A DNA stretch of 12,877 nucleotides from Anaerolineales bacterium (GCA_025966435.1 JAICRQ010000041.1:1-12877); one strand, 5' to 3'. Counted from the first letter of the stretch, positions 5,144 through 11,536 are shown. Numbers and translations are program-made. The notes: generated by a model not told the origin, from the letters alone.

Positions 5144-5173
5144 CAGGATGTGTCCAAAAATGGACACATCCTG
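5144..5173 (+). terminator. Perfect hairpin terminator between nuclease and methyltransferase
   Basis: A 13-bp perfect stem CAGGATGTGTCCA / TGGACACATCCTG with an AAAA loop, followed by TTTCTCTT, 28 nt after the nuclease stop. It should end the nuclease transcript and leave the methyltransferase to its own promoter. The A-rich loop and symmetric stem could also make it an operator. Confidence 0.7.
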
Positions 5174-5187
5174 TTTCTCTTAACTTA

Positions 5188-5210
5188 TATAATGCCTTCC
5201 TGTAAGAAGG
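5188..5210 (+). promoter_or_regulatory. Candidate promoter and inverted repeat before the methyltransferase
   Basis: TATAAT at 5188-5193, with no good -35, places the transcript start near 5200. That lies downstream of the ATG at 5150 and so supports 5240 as the real start. A CCTTC-CTGTAA-GAAGG inverted repeat (5195-5210) spans the predicted start point and could be an operator or a 5' hairpin. Confidence 0.4.
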
Positions 5211-5239
5211 TTGCTACACCCTACACAAGGACAGGCAAA

Positions 5240-6103
5240 ATGCATTTAGATCAATTTGAGCAAGAGAAAAATACCGTTTGGAACTTTCCAGTGCGCGGGG
5301 ATTGGGCTACCCATAAGCCAGATTATCGGGGGAATTTTGCACCACAAGTTCCGAGAAATGTAATCTTGAATTATTCGGAGGAAGGTGATCTGGTCTTAGA
5401 CCCAATGGTTGGGGGTGGTACTACCTTGATTGAAGCGCGGTTGCTGAACAGAAATGCAATTGGATATGATGTCAATCCAAATGCCGTAAATATTACATCT
5501 GAGCGAATTCAGTTTGAGGCGAAAGGCAATAGCAAGCAAATTGTTAAGCTAGGTAATGCTCAAAACTTACCTGATAAACATAGCTCGGTTGATCTGGTCG
5601 TTACCCATCCACCGTATGCAAATATCGTCAAGTATTCGGATGGCAAGAACCCTGATGATTTATCGAGCATTTCCAGTCTGCCGAAGTTTTTGGATGCCCT
5701 GGAAATCGCGGTCAGGGAAATGTATCGAGTTTTGAAACCTGGGCGCTATTGTGCCATTTTGATTGGCGATACTCGAAAAGGACAGCATTATATTCCACTA
5801 TCTCATTTTGTCTTACAGCGCTGTTTGCGAACAGGCTTTGTACTCAAAGAAGAAATTATTAAGACCCAGCATAATACAACCCATGCTCCACGCTGGTCAG
5901 CGAGTGCAAAGCAGTTCAAGTTTTACCTCATTATGCACGAGCATCTTTATATTTTTCGAAAGCCTGTGGAAGGCGAGGACCTATCAAGAATTCAGTATAG
6001 CACCTGGAAAGGCGTTCAAAAAGTGCAAGCGGCAGAGGTGGATGAAGAATGGAAGGGTTTGCTGGATTGGGAAAATAAAAAGCAAAAGAAAAAGTTAAAA
6101 TAA
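5240..6103 (+). CDS. DNA methyltransferase (N6-adenine/N4-cytosine type)
   Basis: From ATG 5240 the product is 287 aa. AAGGA lies 8-9 nt upstream, and the earlier ATG at 5150 falls inside a terminator hairpin, ahead of the -10 box. A motif X-like segment (PRNVILNYSEEGD, about 38-50) precedes motif I, LDPMVGGGTT (about 53-62), then the acidic GYDVNP, and motif IV THPPY (122-126), with RVLKPGRYCAILIGDT at about 163-178 as the next core strand. The order X, I, IV differs from the IV-to-I order of beta-class enzymes and resembles gamma-type order. The enzyme would methylate an exocyclic amine using SAM; THPPY does not distinguish adenine from cytosine. It presumably protects host DNA from the nuclease encoded just upstream. 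The C-terminus is Lys-rich. Confidence 0.85.
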   Translation: MHLDQFEQEKNTVWNFPVRGDWATHKPDYRGNFAPQVPRNVILNYSEEGDLVLDPMVGGGTTLIEARLLNRNAIGYDVNPNAVNITSERIQFEAKGNSKQIVKLGNAQNLPDKHSSVDLVVTHPPYANIVKYSDGKNPDDLSSISSLPKFLDALEIAVREMYRVLKPGRYCAILIGDTRKGQHYIPLSHFVLQRCLRTGFVLKEEIIKTQHNTTHAPRWSASAKQFKFYLIMHEHLYIFRKPVEGEDLSRIQYSTWKGVQKVQAAEVDEEWKGLLDWENKKQKKKLK

Positions 6104-6127
6104 TCTATAAATAATTCAAAAGACACT

Positions 6128-6163
6128 AATCCCTGAGCGATCAAGCTTCTCTCAGGGATTTTG
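6128..6163 (+). terminator. Terminator of the methyltransferase gene
   Basis: A 10-bp perfect stem AATCCCTGAG (6128-6137) / CTCAGGGATT (6151-6160) with a 13-nt loop, ending in TTTTG, 24 nt after the stop codon. Confidence 0.75.
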
Positions 6164-6234
6164 CATCTTTGTATTCTGGTGCAACGCAGTACGCAAAGAT
6201 TTCCCAGCTACGGTCACCCAGCCTCAGCCGTGTT

Positions 6235-6278
6235 AATGTAAAATCAATGTAAGATCAATGCAGGATTGATGTAGAATT
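6235..6278 (+). promoter_or_regulatory. Four tandem 11-bp direct repeats (response-regulator-like iterons)
   Basis: Four consecutive 11-mers: AATGTAAAATC, AATGTAAGATC, AATGCAGGATT, GATGTAGAATT. The period is one helical turn, typical of OmpR/PhoB-family winged-helix response regulators bound head to tail. The last unit carries TTGATG (6266-6271), a possible -35, with TACCTA (6288-6293) as -10 at 16 nt. The array ends 40 nt before the ATG of the DUF2283 gene. No response regulator gene lies in the window. Confidence 0.6.
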
Positions 6279-6318
6279 ACCTCGCCCTACCTAACTCCAG
6301 AAAGGAAGGAGTACAGAT

Positions 6319-6500
6319 ATGGCAGTGATAAAAGTTTATTACACCGGGAAGGGAATACACTGACGGTCTGGTTTGGCAACCCTGCCAGCGAATATATTGC
6401 TGAAGAAACTGGGCAAGAGATTGTATTAATGAAAGACCAGGATGGCAAGGTCATTGGATTTGAGAAATTGAATTTCACTGCCTCCCAATCCACGGATTAG
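6319..6500 (+). pseudogene. DUF2283 family gene with a one-base deletion
   Basis: ATG 6319 follows a strong binding site AAGGAAGGAG (6302-6311, spacing 7). The first frame gives MAVIKVYY and then runs to a TGA after 14 codons. From 6345 another frame reads REGNTLTVWFGNPASE, continues YIAEETGQEIVLMKDQDG and ends VIGFEKLNFTASQSTD, TAG 6498-6500. Inserting one G between 6342 and 6343 restores the family-typical VYYDREGNTLTVWFGNP. DUF2283 proteins are small (about 60-70 aa), of unknown function, and often found near toxin-antitoxin-like genes. The break does not lie in a homopolymer, so a real mutation is more likely here than at hepT. Intact promoter-like repeats and ribosome binding site suggest recent inactivation. 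Confidence 0.75.
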
Positions 6501-6760
6501 CTACGGGTTGCTTTTGAGACAGTCTCTACTTGAGCACTTCAAGCGCAGAATATAAAACTCCGAGCGCCGTCCCCGGCGCTTGATTATTTTCATACTCGCC
6601 GCCGTCTCGAAGAGCCGAAGGTGGACGGCGGGAGCTTTAACAGAAACACTCTACAATCCTGTTAGGCGGGGGCATATTGCACTTCTGTAAGTGATTTCCA
6701 GAGGCAAAAGAACAGAAAGACCGTCATGCGTCATATCTATACTATTGATAGAGGTCTTCC
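6501..6760 (+). other. Non-coding gap with two GC-rich hairpins
   Basis: I see no gene in this stretch. AGCGCCG-TCCC-CGGCGCT (6563-6580) followed by TGATTATTTT is a good terminator for the DUF2283 unit. CCGCCGTC (6599-6606) pairs with GACGGCGG (6624-6631) around 17 nt. A short CACTT-CTGT-AAGTG lies near 6679-6692. The end carries a TATACT (6738-6743) and GAGG (6751-6754), likely signals for the HD-GYP gene. Confidence 0.55.
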
Positions 6761-7642
6761 ATGGAAATCATCCCAGTCAACATCCCACTTCTGAAGTCCA
6801 TGCTCTCGCTGGCGACCGTCATCGAAGCCAAGGATCCCTACACCGGCGGGCACACCTGGCGCGTCAGCCGCTATGCCCGCCTGCTGGCGGAAGATATCGG
6901 ACTGACGCCCGATGAAGTCTTCGTCGTCCACTTCAGCAGCCTGATGCACGACATCGGCAAGGTCAGCATCCCGGACCCCATTCTCAATAAGGAAGGCAAA
7001 CTGACGAGCGTCGAATACGATATAGTCAAGAAACACCCCGAAACGGGTTGGTCGCTCGTGCGCGAGCATCCGCTCGGCGTGCTGGCGCTCGACATCGTCC
7101 GCTCTCACCATGAACGATATGACGGGCTGGGCTACCCGCGAGGGCTGGCGGGGAATCAGATCAGTCTCTTTGCCCGTATCGCCTCGATCGCGGATGCCTT
7201 CGACGCCATGACCAGCGCGCGTCCCTACCGTTTAGGTATGCCTGCCGAAACCGCCTACCAGCTCATAGCGCAGGACAGCGGGAAACAGTTCGACCCGATC
7301 CTCGTGGATACCTTTTTGGACCTGGGAAGACGCGGCGAGCTCGACCACATCCTAGGTCACAGCTCTGAGGAGCGACTTTTGCATACCTGTGCCGCCTGCG
7401 GTCCGATCATTGTCGTGCCTGCGAACTGGAAGAGCGGCGAGCAGGTCATTTGCCCCAAGTGCCTCGGCAACTACGATGTTCACCCGGATCGCGGTGACTT
7501 CGAGGTTGTATGGGACAAGTCAATCAATCACACCTGGGTTCCGCAGCCGGATACTGCCACCGTCAACGAAGTTACATACTATGCGCCGCGTGATCTGCGA
7601 TTGCCATCGAACTTCCTGCAATACAACGTGAGCCTGGCCTAG
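6761..7642 (+). CDS. HD-GYP domain phosphodiesterase with C-terminal zinc-knuckle region
   Basis: A 293-aa protein. Residues about 10-190 form an HD-GYP domain with all landmark residues: H31 (TGGHTWRVSRYAR), HD at 63-64 with K67 (LMHDIGKVSIPD), H92, HH at 116-117 (RSHHERYDGLGYPRG), the GYP at 124-126 and D145 (ASIADAFDAMTS). HD-GYP enzymes hydrolyse cyclic di-GMP through a di- or tri-iron centre. No receiver, PAS or GAF sensor precedes it; instead a C-terminal extension carries CxxC pairs (C210/C213, C231/C234), which look like a zinc ribbon and may sense metal or redox state or bind a partner. GAGG lies 6 nt before the start, with TATACT at 6738-6743. The gene is monocistronic, ending at a strong hairpin. 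No diguanylate cyclase is present nearby. Confidence 0.9.
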   Translation: MEIIPVNIPLLKSMLSLATVIEAKDPYTGGHTWRVSRYARLLAEDIGLTPDEVFVVHFSSLMHDIGKVSIPDPILNKEGKLTSVEYDIVKKHPETGWSLVREHPLGVLALDIVRSHHERYDGLGYPRGLAGNQISLFARIASIADAFDAMTSARPYRLGMPAETAYQLIAQDSGKQFDPILVDTFLDLGRRGELDHILGHSSEERLLHTCAACGPIIVVPANWKSGEQVICPKCLGNYDVHPDRGDFEVVWDKSINHTWVPQPDTATVNEVTYYAPRDLRLPSNFLQYNVSLA

Positions 7643-7651
7643 CCATTCTCA

Positions 7652-7689
7652 AAACGAAACTCCCACCATGGATGGCGGGAGTTTCGTTT
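7652..7689 (+). terminator. Terminator after the HD-GYP gene
   Basis: Arms AAACGAAACTCCCACC (7652-7667) and GGCGGGAGTTTCGTTT (7674-7689) pair over 16 positions with a single mismatch and loop ATGGAT. The stem is flanked by A-rich 5' and T-rich 3' sides, so it may work in both directions. Confidence 0.8.
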
Positions 7690-7694
7690 CATAG

Positions 7695-7722
7695 TTGCCC
7701 TAAGGTGGGATTTCCATATAAT
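7695..7722 (+). promoter_or_regulatory. Promoter of the winged-helix methyltransferase
   Basis: TTGCCC (7695-7700), a 16-nt spacer, then a perfect TATAAT (7717-7722). The start codon at 7772 follows after about 43 nt of leader with GGAGG 6 nt before the ATG. Confidence 0.6.
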
Positions 7723-7771
7723 AGAGCTAAACCAACCAATCCAATGTAGAACAACTTAACCGGAGGTTTCC

Positions 7772-8884
7772 ATGTCCAGCACACTGCCGATGTCGCCTGA
7801 GTCCATTGACAGCCAGCGTGACGCCTTCATAGAACGCTTCCTGGGGTTCGCCTCGGGGACGTTCAGCATGTTCTCCATTTATATTGGCGATCGTTTGGGT
7901 CTCTACCGCGCCCTGGCGGAAGGCGGCCCTGCCACGTCTGCCGAGTTGGCATCGCGCACGGGGACGCACAAACGCTACATCCAGGAATGGCTCGAGCAGC
8001 AGACGGTGGCGGGCATCCTGGAAGTGGAGGATGAGAATCAGGATACAGGCTCGCGCCGCTATTCTCTCCCACCCGGTCATGCCGAGCCGTTGGTCGACCG
8101 CGAGAGCCTGAACTATATCGCCCCGATTGCGCAGCTACTGGCTGGTGCCGTCCGTCCCCTGCCCGCCCTGCTGGAGGCGTATCGCAACGGCGGAGGCGTT
8201 CCCTTCGATGAATATGGGACGGATCTGCGCGAAGGGCAGGCGGCGATTAACTATCCCGCCTTCTGGCAGCAGTTGCCAAATGAATGGCTGCCCGTCATGC
8301 CAGACGTCCACGCTCGCCTGCAACAGACAGACCCACCGGCACGCATCGCAGACATCGGCTGTGGATATGGCTGGTCGAGCCTGGGCATGGCGCGGGGCTA
8401 CCCGAACGCTCAAGTGGACGGCTTCGACCTTGACGCGCCTTCTATCGAACGCGCCCAGGAGAACGCCAGACAAAGAGGGTTAACAGACCGCGTCCACTTC
8501 CAGGTGCGGGATGCGGGCGACCCGTCGCTGGCAGGACAATACGATCTGGTCACAGCCTTCGAATGCGTCCACGATATGACGGACCCGGTCAGTGCTCTTA
8601 AGACCATGCGAAGACTGGCGAAGGAAGACGGCACCGTCCTCATTGTCGATGAGCGCGTCGGCGATAGCTTCACCGCCAAAGGCAACGACGTGGAATGGAT
8701 GATGTACGGCTGGAGCATCCTGCACTGCCTGCCCGTGGGAATGACAGAGGAACATTCTGCGGGTACGGGCACCGTGATGCGCACAGATACGCTGCGGAAA
8801 TATGCGGCTGAGGCGGGTTTCAGCAACGTGGAGATATTGCCGATCGAAAATTTCTTCTTCCGGTTCTACCAGCTAACGCCATGA
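7772..8884 (+). CDS. Winged-helix plus class I SAM-dependent methyltransferase
   Basis: A 370-aa protein. Residues about 20-110 form a winged helix (FSIYIGDRLGLYRALAEGG, then TSAELASRTGTHKRYIQEWL, then VAGILEVED), an arrangement shared with Rv2258c-like and O-methyltransferase-type proteins in which the wing mediates dimerisation. Residues about 185-330 form the Rossmann methyltransferase: motif I ARIADIGCGYGW (191-201), acidic GFDLDAPSIE (217-226, likely ribose binding), RDAGD and DLVTAFECVHDM for motifs II-III. The C-terminal strands end in FFFRFYQLTP. The substrate is unknown; small-molecule O- or C-methylation is typical of the architecture. The start is supported by CGGAGG. The gene is monocistronic with its own promoter. 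Confidence 0.85.
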   Translation: MSSTLPMSPESIDSQRDAFIERFLGFASGTFSMFSIYIGDRLGLYRALAEGGPATSAELASRTGTHKRYIQEWLEQQTVAGILEVEDENQDTGSRRYSLPPGHAEPLVDRESLNYIAPIAQLLAGAVRPLPALLEAYRNGGGVPFDEYGTDLREGQAAINYPAFWQQLPNEWLPVMPDVHARLQQTDPPARIADIGCGYGWSSLGMARGYPNAQVDGFDLDAPSIERAQENARQRGLTDRVHFQVRDAGDPSLAGQYDLVTAFECVHDMTDPVSALKTMRRLAKEDGTVLIVDERVGDSFTAKGNDVEWMMYGWSILHCLPVGMTEEHSAGTGTVMRTDTLRKYAAEAGFSNVEILPIENFFFRFYQLTP

Positions 8885-8946
8885 GAACAACCTGACACAA
8901 GATCGTCCGCGAATAACAACCGTACCAGAGCAGCGTTTAGAAACAT

Positions 8947-8980
8947 GAGCACAGCTTTGCCTCAGACTGTGCTCAGGAGC
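8947..8980 (+). promoter_or_regulatory. Hairpin pair overlapping the ribosome binding site of the 50-aa gene
   Basis: GAGCACAG (8947-8954) pairs perfectly with CTGTGCTC (8967-8974). The same GCTC (8971-8974) can instead pair with GAGC (8977-8980), which includes part of the AGGAG binding site. The two structures exclude each other, so folding could switch access to the ribosome binding site. Confidence 0.45.
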
Positions 8981-8986
8981 ATTGCA

Positions 8987-9139
8987 ATGATTCGAAAACT
9001 AAAATCGGGCAAATATCGACTGTACTCAGAGAAGAAAGACCCCAAAACGGGAAAGCGTAAAAATCTGGGCACGTTCGACACGCGCGAAGCCGCCAAGAAA
9101 CATGAGAAGGAAGTCCAGTTCTTCAAGAGGAAGAAGTAA
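8987..9139 (+). CDS. Small basic protein resembling an integrase arm/AP2-type DNA-binding domain
   Basis: A 50-aa, strongly basic product: MIRKLKSGKYRLYSEKKDP, then KTGKRKNLGTFDTREAAKKHEKEVQFFKRKK. ATG 8987 is chosen because CAGGAG lies 7 nt upstream; the ATG at 8945 lies at the 5' edge of a hairpin and lacks a binding site. The pattern of two or three short strands (KYRLYS, KNLGTF) followed by one helix beginning TREAAKKHE resembles the N-terminal arm-binding or AP2-like domain of tyrosine integrases, here without any catalytic domain. I recall similar free-standing proteins of unknown function in other bacteria. Nucleic acid binding is likely from charge. Its last 17 nt overlap the convergent gene at 9123. 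Confidence 0.65.
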   Translation: MIRKLKSGKYRLYSEKKDPKTGKRKNLGTFDTREAAKKHEKEVQFFKRKK

Positions 9140-9536
9140 TATGGCGGCTCAGTAAACGCCCACGTTCGAATAACACTTTGACTCCCCCGCGCATCACCTC
9201 CCGGGTCCCTGCATCCAACGGGATGGCAGCCCAGTCCGGTCTGGTGATGCCGTATTCCACTTCCATCCCATTCTGATACCAGACCCGCAGGGAAGTGAGC
9301 TTCCCATAATCTTCGATCTGGTGTTTTTCGGCAAGCCCAAACCGCTCGATCCATAAAATATTCTCAAGGTAGTTTGAGGGCTGCTCCGTCAGGATCACGA
9401 GATCGATGTCGGAGTCATCCCCCGCCGTGCCGCGGGCATAGGAACCCACCAGGGCAATACCCTGCACATCAGGCTGAGCCGATGCCCAGGCGAGAAATAC
9501 ATCCAGAAAGTCATGGATATGTTCGATGGTTTTCAC
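9123..9536 (-). CDS. Stand-alone nucleotidyltransferase-domain protein
   Basis: A 137-aa protein starting at GTG 9536, with GGAG 6 nt upstream. The core GSYARGTAGDDSDIDLVIL gives an exact GS-X10-DxD (G31-S32, D43, D45), the PF01909-type Pol-beta fold. The third acidic ligand is probably E94 in MEVEYGI rather than the usual Asp. The length and layout recall the N-terminal half of aminoglycoside nucleotidyltransferases (ANT) and orphan MNT proteins. There is no HEPN neighbour on the same strand, so a toxin-antitoxin role is not supported here. It converges on the 50-aa gene, with a 17-nt overlap of 3' ends. The product could nucleotidylate a small molecule, protein or RNA; the substrate cannot be read from the sequence. 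Confidence 0.8.
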   Translation of the reverse strand: MKTIEHIHDFLDVFLAWASAQPDVQGIALVGSYARGTAGDDSDIDLVILTEQPSNYLENILWIERFGLAEKHQIEDYGKLTSLRVWYQNGMEVEYGITRPDWAAIPLDAGTREVMRGGVKVLFERGRLLSRHITSSS

Positions 9537-9698
9537 GTACAGCTCCGTTTTCTCTTGTACTCACAAATCAAGTATCATCTCCCCATAACGCCGTACAGGT
9601 ATAGAAATCAGGATTTTAAAACATCAAATATAAATAGTCTTCAAAAGATCAAATCATTAAGGAATAAGCGGCAAAAAAACAAAGGACATACATACAAA

Positions 9699-10136
9699 AT
9701 GGACTCGACCCTCTTCATCATTCTGATCGGCCTCATCGGCGGCATCGCCGTGGGACTGCAAGCTCCCATGGCAAGCATGATCACGCAGCGGCTTGGAATC
9801 TTCGAAAGTGTATTTATCGTTCATGTAGGAGGAGCGCTGGTCGCGCTGCTTCCCTTATTATTGTATAGCGGCGGAAACGTAGCGCGCTGGAAGGAACTGC
9901 CCTGGTACACACTCCTGGCCGGAGGCTTTGGGTTGATCGTCATCGGCGCCCTCAGTTATATGATTCCCCGTGTGGGGGTCGGCGCGGCGGTTATCACGAT
10001 CGTTGCAGGGCAGATGCTGGTGAGCACGGTCCTCGATCACTTCGGCTGGCTGGGAGGCATGGGACGTCCCATGGACCCAACCCGGGCAATCGGGCTGGCG
10101 GTCGTCCTGGTGGGCGTATGGCTGACGGTGAAGTGA
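9699..10136 (+). CDS. YdcZ/DUF606-type small DMT-superfamily membrane protein
   Basis: A 145-aa, very hydrophobic protein with about five membrane helices (roughly residues 5-24, 38-58, 70-90, 92-112, 127-144). The opening FIILIGLIGGIAVGLQAPM followed by ASMITQRLG and, later, RVGVGAAVITIVAGQMLVS are characteristic of the DUF606/YdcZ family (PF04657), half-size relatives of drug/metabolite transporters that probably work as dimers. ATG 9699 is preferred because the membrane protein begins there; AAAGGA (9681-9686) lies 12 nt upstream, a long spacing. The leader is AT-rich (9600-9690), with a possible TATAAA at 9629. No paired second DMT gene follows, so it may form homodimers. Substrate unknown. 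Confidence 0.8.
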   Translation: MDSTLFIILIGLIGGIAVGLQAPMASMITQRLGIFESVFIVHVGGALVALLPLLLYSGGNVARWKELPWYTLLAGGFGLIVIGALSYMIPRVGVGAAVITIVAGQMLVSTVLDHFGWLGGMGRPMDPTRAIGLAVVLVGVWLTVK

Positions 10137-10172
10137 AGCCGAATAGATAAACCGACCCCGGGAACTATATTT

Positions 10173-10188
10173 ATTCCATGTATGGAAT
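10173..10188. terminator. Bidirectional AT-rich hairpin between convergent genes
   Basis: ATTCCAT-GT-ATGGAAT, a 7-bp perfect stem flanked by TTT on the left and TTATTAATT on the right, between the membrane protein stop (10136) and the methyltransferase stop (10191). Its position and symmetry fit a shared terminator, although the stem is weak. Confidence 0.5.
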
Positions 10189-10190
10189 TA

Positions 10191-10727
10191 TTAATTCTGT
10201 CGGTTAGTAGCTGCCGAATAGAACTCTTTCAAAAATCTTGAGGGTGCCTTGTCCAGCAACTGTGGTTCGCTGAAACCCGCTTGCGGCGCGAGCTCACGAA
10301 ACGTCTCGAAGGAGAGAGGATACGGCACCCAGGGGTTTCCCGAGTCCACGTTGTATTCCACAAGGAGCAGAGCGCCATTCAGCTTCAGGAACGAGCGCAC
10401 GTGGCGCAGGATTTTCTCCTTATCCTTGAAGTAGTGCAGGGAATTTGCCATCACGATTCCGTCCAGAGGAGGCAGGGACAATGTTCTGCTGAAGTCCGCG
10501 CGAACGGTATGAATGTTCTGGGAGGTCGTAAATCGTTCACGGTGTGCCTTTTCCAGTTCCCGGAGCGCCCGCTGGTCTTTATCCACCGCATAGATGCTGG
10601 CGTGCGGACCGATCAGCTCGCGCAACGCCAGGGTGAAAGCGCCCGACCCGGCGCCGAAGTCTGCCCAGGTGCCTCCGGCTGATAATTCCGCCGGTCGTAA
10701 CAGGCTCACGTGATCTGCATGATCCAT
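10191..10727 (-). CDS. Small class I SAM-dependent methyltransferase
   Basis: A 178-aa protein beginning MDHADHVSLLRPAELSAGG and WADFGAGSGAFTLALREL: motif I is at 21-32 (DFGAGSG), the ribose-binding acid at D49 (IYAVDKD), and RADFSRTL then LDGIVMANSLHYFKDK carry motifs II-III. The ending NPWVPYPLSFETFRELA and PSRFLKEFYSA is conserved in the group as I recall it. The fold is the UbiE/Methyltransf_25 type; the substrate is unknown. ATG 10727 is 24 nt from the divergent ATG 10751, so the two genes share a very short intergenic region in which a minus-strand TATGAT (10744-10739) lies 11 nt before this start. It reads towards the membrane protein gene and ends at the AT-rich hairpin. Confidence 0.85.
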   Translation of the reverse strand: MDHADHVSLLRPAELSAGGTWADFGAGSGAFTLALRELIGPHASIYAVDKDQRALRELEKAHRERFTTSQNIHTVRADFSRTLSLPPLDGIVMANSLHYFKDKEKILRHVRSFLKLNGALLLVEYNVDSGNPWVPYPLSFETFRELAPQAGFSEPQLLDKAPSRFLKEFYSAATNRQN

Positions 10728-10750
10728 TGCAGGATGTTATCATAAAAGCC

Positions 10751-11416
10751 ATGCAGCCACTTGTGTATCTACATCTTCAATTACGGCTCGAAGGCAAGGA
10801 AATCGCTCATGGATCGTTTCTCCGGGAGGTGGAAGCTGTCCCCGGCGAGGAGATGCCATTGATGCTCATTGCTCAGCTCGCCAGCGGGTCACTGGTTGTC
10901 TATTACGACGAAGCGTTAGGGCGCGATCTCTATGAGACTCTGGCTGCCTCTTTCGTCCGTATTGAATTTCCAAACATCGATCCTTTGCAAGATGTTTTGA
11001 AGAAACATAACCTGCAGTACGGCGTGGGACATTACAAGACATATATGTTTCCTTCCATACCGGTCCATGATGAGGATGTGCTTTGTCTTTCGAAGCATGA
11101 TAAGAAGATAAAGGAATTTGGGTTTGATGGTTTTGCGGAACAGGTATACGCCGTGGAACAGGATGACAAAATTGTTTCCGCCTGTGTTTCGGCGCCCGAA
11201 AATGGGACGTGTGGGGAGGCATGGGTGTATACAGCACCCGAATATCGCCAGCAGGGTTTCGCGCAGAGAGCGGTGAGCGCCTGGGCGCAAAGCCTGTTGC
11301 GTGCAGGCAAAGTCCCCTTTTACAGTCACAAAATCGAGAATACAGCTTCTGCAAACCTGGCTGGCAGGCTGAAGCTGAAACCCGTATTTGAAGAGATTGC
11401 CATCTCTCGAGCTTGA
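10751..11416 (+). CDS. GNAT family N-acetyltransferase
   Basis: A 221-aa protein from ATG 10751. Its C-terminal half (about 130-215) is a GNAT domain of the FR47-like type: YAVEQDDKIVSACVSAPENG, then CGEAWVYTAPEYRQQGFAQRA, whose RQQGFAQR (166-173) is the acetyl-CoA pyrophosphate loop, and KIENTASANLAGRLKLKPV with the usual late helix-strand hairpin. The N-terminal 125 residues are less conserved and may bind the substrate, which is unknown. A TTG at 10727 would extend the frame into the divergent gene, so I reject it. The start has no Shine-Dalgarno; TATCAT at 10738-10743 lies 7 nt before the ATG, so the mRNA may be nearly leaderless. It is divergent from the small methyltransferase. Confidence 0.8.
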   Translation: MQPLVYLHLQLRLEGKEIAHGSFLREVEAVPGEEMPLMLIAQLASGSLVVYYDEALGRDLYETLAASFVRIEFPNIDPLQDVLKKHNLQYGVGHYKTYMFPSIPVHDEDVLCLSKHDKKIKEFGFDGFAEQVYAVEQDDKIVSACVSAPENGTCGEAWVYTAPEYRQQGFAQRAVSAWAQSLLRAGKVPFYSHKIENTASANLAGRLKLKPVFEEIAISRA

Positions 11417-11443
11417 TGGCGGTTGTGCTGGTTGCTTTGGAAT

Positions 11444-11473
11444 TTGCTTCGTGTTTTCCAATAGGCGTATAAT
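11444..11473 (+). promoter_or_regulatory. Promoter of polX
   Basis: TTGCTT (11444-11449), 18-nt spacer, then a perfect TATAAT (11468-11473). The leader is about 57 nt, with AAGGA (11524-11528) 8 nt before ATG 11537. Confidence 0.6.
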
Positions 11474-11536
11474 CCATCGTTGTAATTGATTCCGTAATAT
11501 GGTGATTTCTAACCATCCCTGGAAAGGAATATCGTT

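Noticed and set aside
5150..5239. Extended methyltransferase start at ATG 5150
   Set aside because: It lies within the hairpin terminator and upstream of the -10 box; ATG 5240 has AAGGA.
9513..9698. 62-residue N-terminal extension of the YdcZ-type protein
   Set aside because: It would overlap the divergent nucleotidyltransferase start and encodes polar, non-family sequence; the family begins at ATG 9699.
10281..10682. 133-codon plus-strand frame opposite the small methyltransferase
   Set aside because: Antisense shadow; the minus frame carries all SAM-binding motifs.
10866..11516. Long minus-strand frames opposite the acetyltransferase
   Set aside because: His/Arg/Ser/Cys-rich shadow translations without motifs; the plus frame encodes a clear GNAT domain.
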